Part shown: one piece after another, positions 62,281 through 64,000 of the stretch
Position numbering within the stretch: the stretch's first letter is position 1
Layout of the letters: every line of letters begins with the position of its first letter
Source: Ureaplasma canigenitalium ATCC 51252
GTDB taxonomy: Bacteria > Bacillota_I > Bacilli_A > Mycoplasmatales > Mycoplasmoidaceae
Assembly: GCF_000712165.1 (NCBI RefSeq)
Contig: NZ_KL544010.1
Location: 287,116 to 351,115 of the forward strand
Length of the DNA: 64,000 nucleotides
Reading direction: 5' to 3'
Program-made: the position numbers and the translations under genes
Notes under the pieces: model-generated
Databases searched by the model: none
What the model was told of the DNA's origin: nothing
Seen by the model: only the letters and a program-made list of their open reading frames with translations

Positions 62281-63339
62281 CTAAATTTTTTTCTTTAAGG
62301 TAATCACAATAATGAAAAACGGAGCAACCAGAAGCGGTGTGACCATTGGTGTTTCAAACAAGAGATCTGTCCGGTTAAAAACGATGTTTTGAAGAATAAA
62401 TTGACCAAATAGGAGAAACACAGTGTTCACAAGACCGCTATAAATCATTGATTGGTTGTTCTTTTTTCCAAAAAGCGAATATGCAATATTTGCGGATGCT
62501 ATTCCAAGAAAAAGGATGTTTCCAGCAAGAATATATGCTACACCGGTAAGAATACCAGAGATCATAATCAACTCAAAGTTAATGCTTCGTACAGGAAGAC
62601 CAAGTTGTTCCGCGACATATTTGTCAGTAATCACAATTCTAATCTTCGGACTTCTTATTAATAGTCAAAGAATAGAGACGGAAAAGAAGGATGCACCTAC
62701 TGCTCATTCTACATCACTCTTCGTATCAAAACTCCCGACAAGTTGTCGGTCAAGAGTATTTACTGTCGTAAGACTTAGTTTGTTTCGAAGCGAAATTGCG
62801 AGAGCAATTGCGATGAAGTTAATAAACAAACCTGCAACGATTAACTTGGTATGGTTAAAATTGGTTTTGGTTTTAGCAAAATAGTAAAGAAAGATGGCGG
62901 CAACTGCCGAAGAAATGATAAATATGAATGGTAATAATTTATTAAATAGGGTCGCATTTTCTGGTACTTCAAAATTAAGACTAAAAGCAAGGAGAAGAAG
63001 ACCAATAAGACAAACATTTCCAATCCCGATTGTTGATGTATCAATCAAGCGGTTGTTCGTTATTTGTTGAACATAGTAGGCTGATATCCCAAGACTAAAA
63101 CCAGTAATGAAAAGTTGCAGAACAATTTTTCAGTTGGTATAAAAAAGAGATATAGTATCTAGGATGTTTCCTTGACGATTCCTTACACTAACGAAAAGGG
63201 TAAGAAACGATGCAAGAAGGGTAATGAGAGCAATTGTTACTCAAGAGATAATCACTTTCCGGTTTTTTACTATAGTAAAAAACATTTTTTTCTTTTTGCC
63301 ATTATTAATTAAGGATGATGAATTCATATTGCTAGACAT
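62281..63339 (-). CDS. FecCD-family ABC transporter permease (iron/siderophore or cobalamin type)
   Basis: The 352-residue product has a basic N-terminus and about eight to ten membrane helices. It keeps the FecCD layout: SRxDTSTIGIGNVCLIGLLL-like early helix with a T-S-T-I-G motif, a central NHTKLIVAGLFINFIAI segment, and the late loop EQLGLPVRSINFELIMISGI, corresponding to the cytoplasmic coupling helix before the last helices. The segment LAGNILFLGIASANIAYSLF replaces the usual G-x-I-x-F-V-G-L-x-x-P-H block. The family imports ferric siderophores, heme or vitamin B12 with a binding lipoprotein and an ATPase. Two TGA codons are Trp. It overlaps the upstream permease by 8 nt. Start alternatives are the ATG at 63337-63339 and one 12 nt downstream. 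Confidence 0.82.
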
Positions 63340-64000
63340 TCCTATTTTTATTCATTACGAAGAGCAAGACAAAGGCCGATAAAATAGCCATTAGGAAATT
63401 TTGACCAAATTGAAAATGAATCTGAAGGAAAAGGGCAAATTGAAGTAAGGAAAGAGTAAAGAGTGAACCTACTAGGAAAACAAAGAGTGGGGTATGTCGT
63501 CGAAATAAGTTTCTTACGACATTCGGCATTACTAATCCGATAAGAATTAACGGAGTGGTGATAACGATGGTACTAACGACCAGGATACCAGCTATGATGG
63601 CGACTGTCCAATAAATTACATTTGTTCTAATTCCAAGACTTTTTGCAAGCAGAAAATCCTTCTGCATAATTTTTAAACTCGGAATAAGACAAAGTAGTGT
63701 AATCATCGCAACAAGGACAATGCTTCCCGATGCATAAATTTTCACTCACTGATTGTTATAAACAAGTTCTCCAGTTCAGATAACAGCGGCATTCACATTT
63801 TTTGGATCGGTCACCGAAAGCACAATCCCAATGGCGGAAATTGAAGCGGAAATTGCGAAACCAATTAGTACTGGTTTGAAATTTTTAGTGTCATGCTGGT
63901 TCTGTCGTTGCAGTAAATAGTTAATTACTATGATGACACCTGTGAAGACGAAACCAATAATGTAGGTCATCCACCAACGATTCGGGAAAGCTATCAGAAA
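63332..64000 (-). CDS. FecCD-family ABC transporter permease, partial at window edge
   Basis: About 222 C-terminal residues are present; the N-terminus lies beyond the right edge. Classic FecCD landmarks are visible: a TGELVYNNQWVKIYASG loop with the conserved Trp, DFLLAKSLGIRTNVI (A-x-x-L-G coupling helix), and IVITTPLILIGLVMPNVVRNLFRRHTP (G-L-x-x-P-x-x-x-R block). Hydrophobic helices to the C-terminus follow. It pairs with the next gene as the two-subunit membrane channel of a metal-chelate importer; ATPase and binding-protein genes are presumably to the right. The stop overlaps the next start by 8 nt. Confidence 0.88.

Noticed and set aside
1-64000. CRISPR arrays, insertion sequences, prophage genes, tRNA or rRNA genes
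   Set aside because: No regularly spaced short repeats, transposase-like motifs, terminal inverted repeats, phage structural motifs or cloverleaf sequences were recognised by reading; a tRNAscan or covariance-model search would settle small RNAs.

Overview
The window reads as part of a mollicute (wall-less, low-GC) genome. TGA is used throughout as a tryptophan codon: nearly every long gene is interrupted by TGA and continues in frame with family motifs intact on both sides. No rRNA, tRNA, CRISPR array or insertion sequence was seen. Two FecCD-type metal/siderophore permeases, Fn3-like repeat surface proteins resembling those labelled DUF1410 in Ureaplasma, and ~5000-residue surface proteins point to Ureaplasma or a close relative (Malacoplasma side of Mycoplasmatales). 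That assignment is inference. By eye the base composition is roughly one third GC, higher than I would expect for the human ureaplasmas.

Left part (1-15,800) is mixed housekeeping and accessory. It holds the start of a DNA methyltransferase (-), then a lipoprotein whose C-terminal domain matches the IdeS/Mac immunoglobulin-cleaving cysteine protease, including the Cys/His/Asp/Asp spacing. A lipoprotein of repeated Fn3-like modules (-) follows. Next come mnmA with an overlapping small ferredoxin gene, a decayed gene and a complete cytosine-5 DNA methyltransferase. A minus-strand operon runs rnhC, two small double-glycine-leader peptides, a DivIVA/GpsB-like gene and acpS. After it lie a hypothetical protein with a TrmR-like methyltransferase (+), a short-chain dehydrogenase with a hypothetical protein (-), and an N6-adenine methyltransferase followed by a frameshifted, start-less restriction endonuclease.

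Right part (15,900-62,000) is almost entirely surface protein, all on the minus strand. Two tandem paralogues of 2379 and 2441 residues each have a TATAAT promoter with a long poly-T tract (17 and 25 T) exactly 24 nt upstream, which suggests phase-variable expression. Upstream of them two giant genes of 5289 and 4993 residues lie only 11 nt apart. Each has an N-terminal secretion signal, a single C-terminal membrane anchor with a basic tail, and about 25-28 units of roughly 180-200 residues marked by a hydrophobic strand ending in N-L/V-P-x-V. The right edge (62,281-64,000) holds two overlapping FecCD-type permease genes.

Together the window looks like a host-interaction locus (antibody cleavage, switchable repeat adhesins, giant membrane-tethered fibres, metal uptake) interleaved with housekeeping genes and a graveyard of restriction-modification genes. 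The two findings I think least likely to be described are the double-glycine peptide pair hidden in the rnhC-acpS operon and the pair of giant ~190-residue-repeat proteins.
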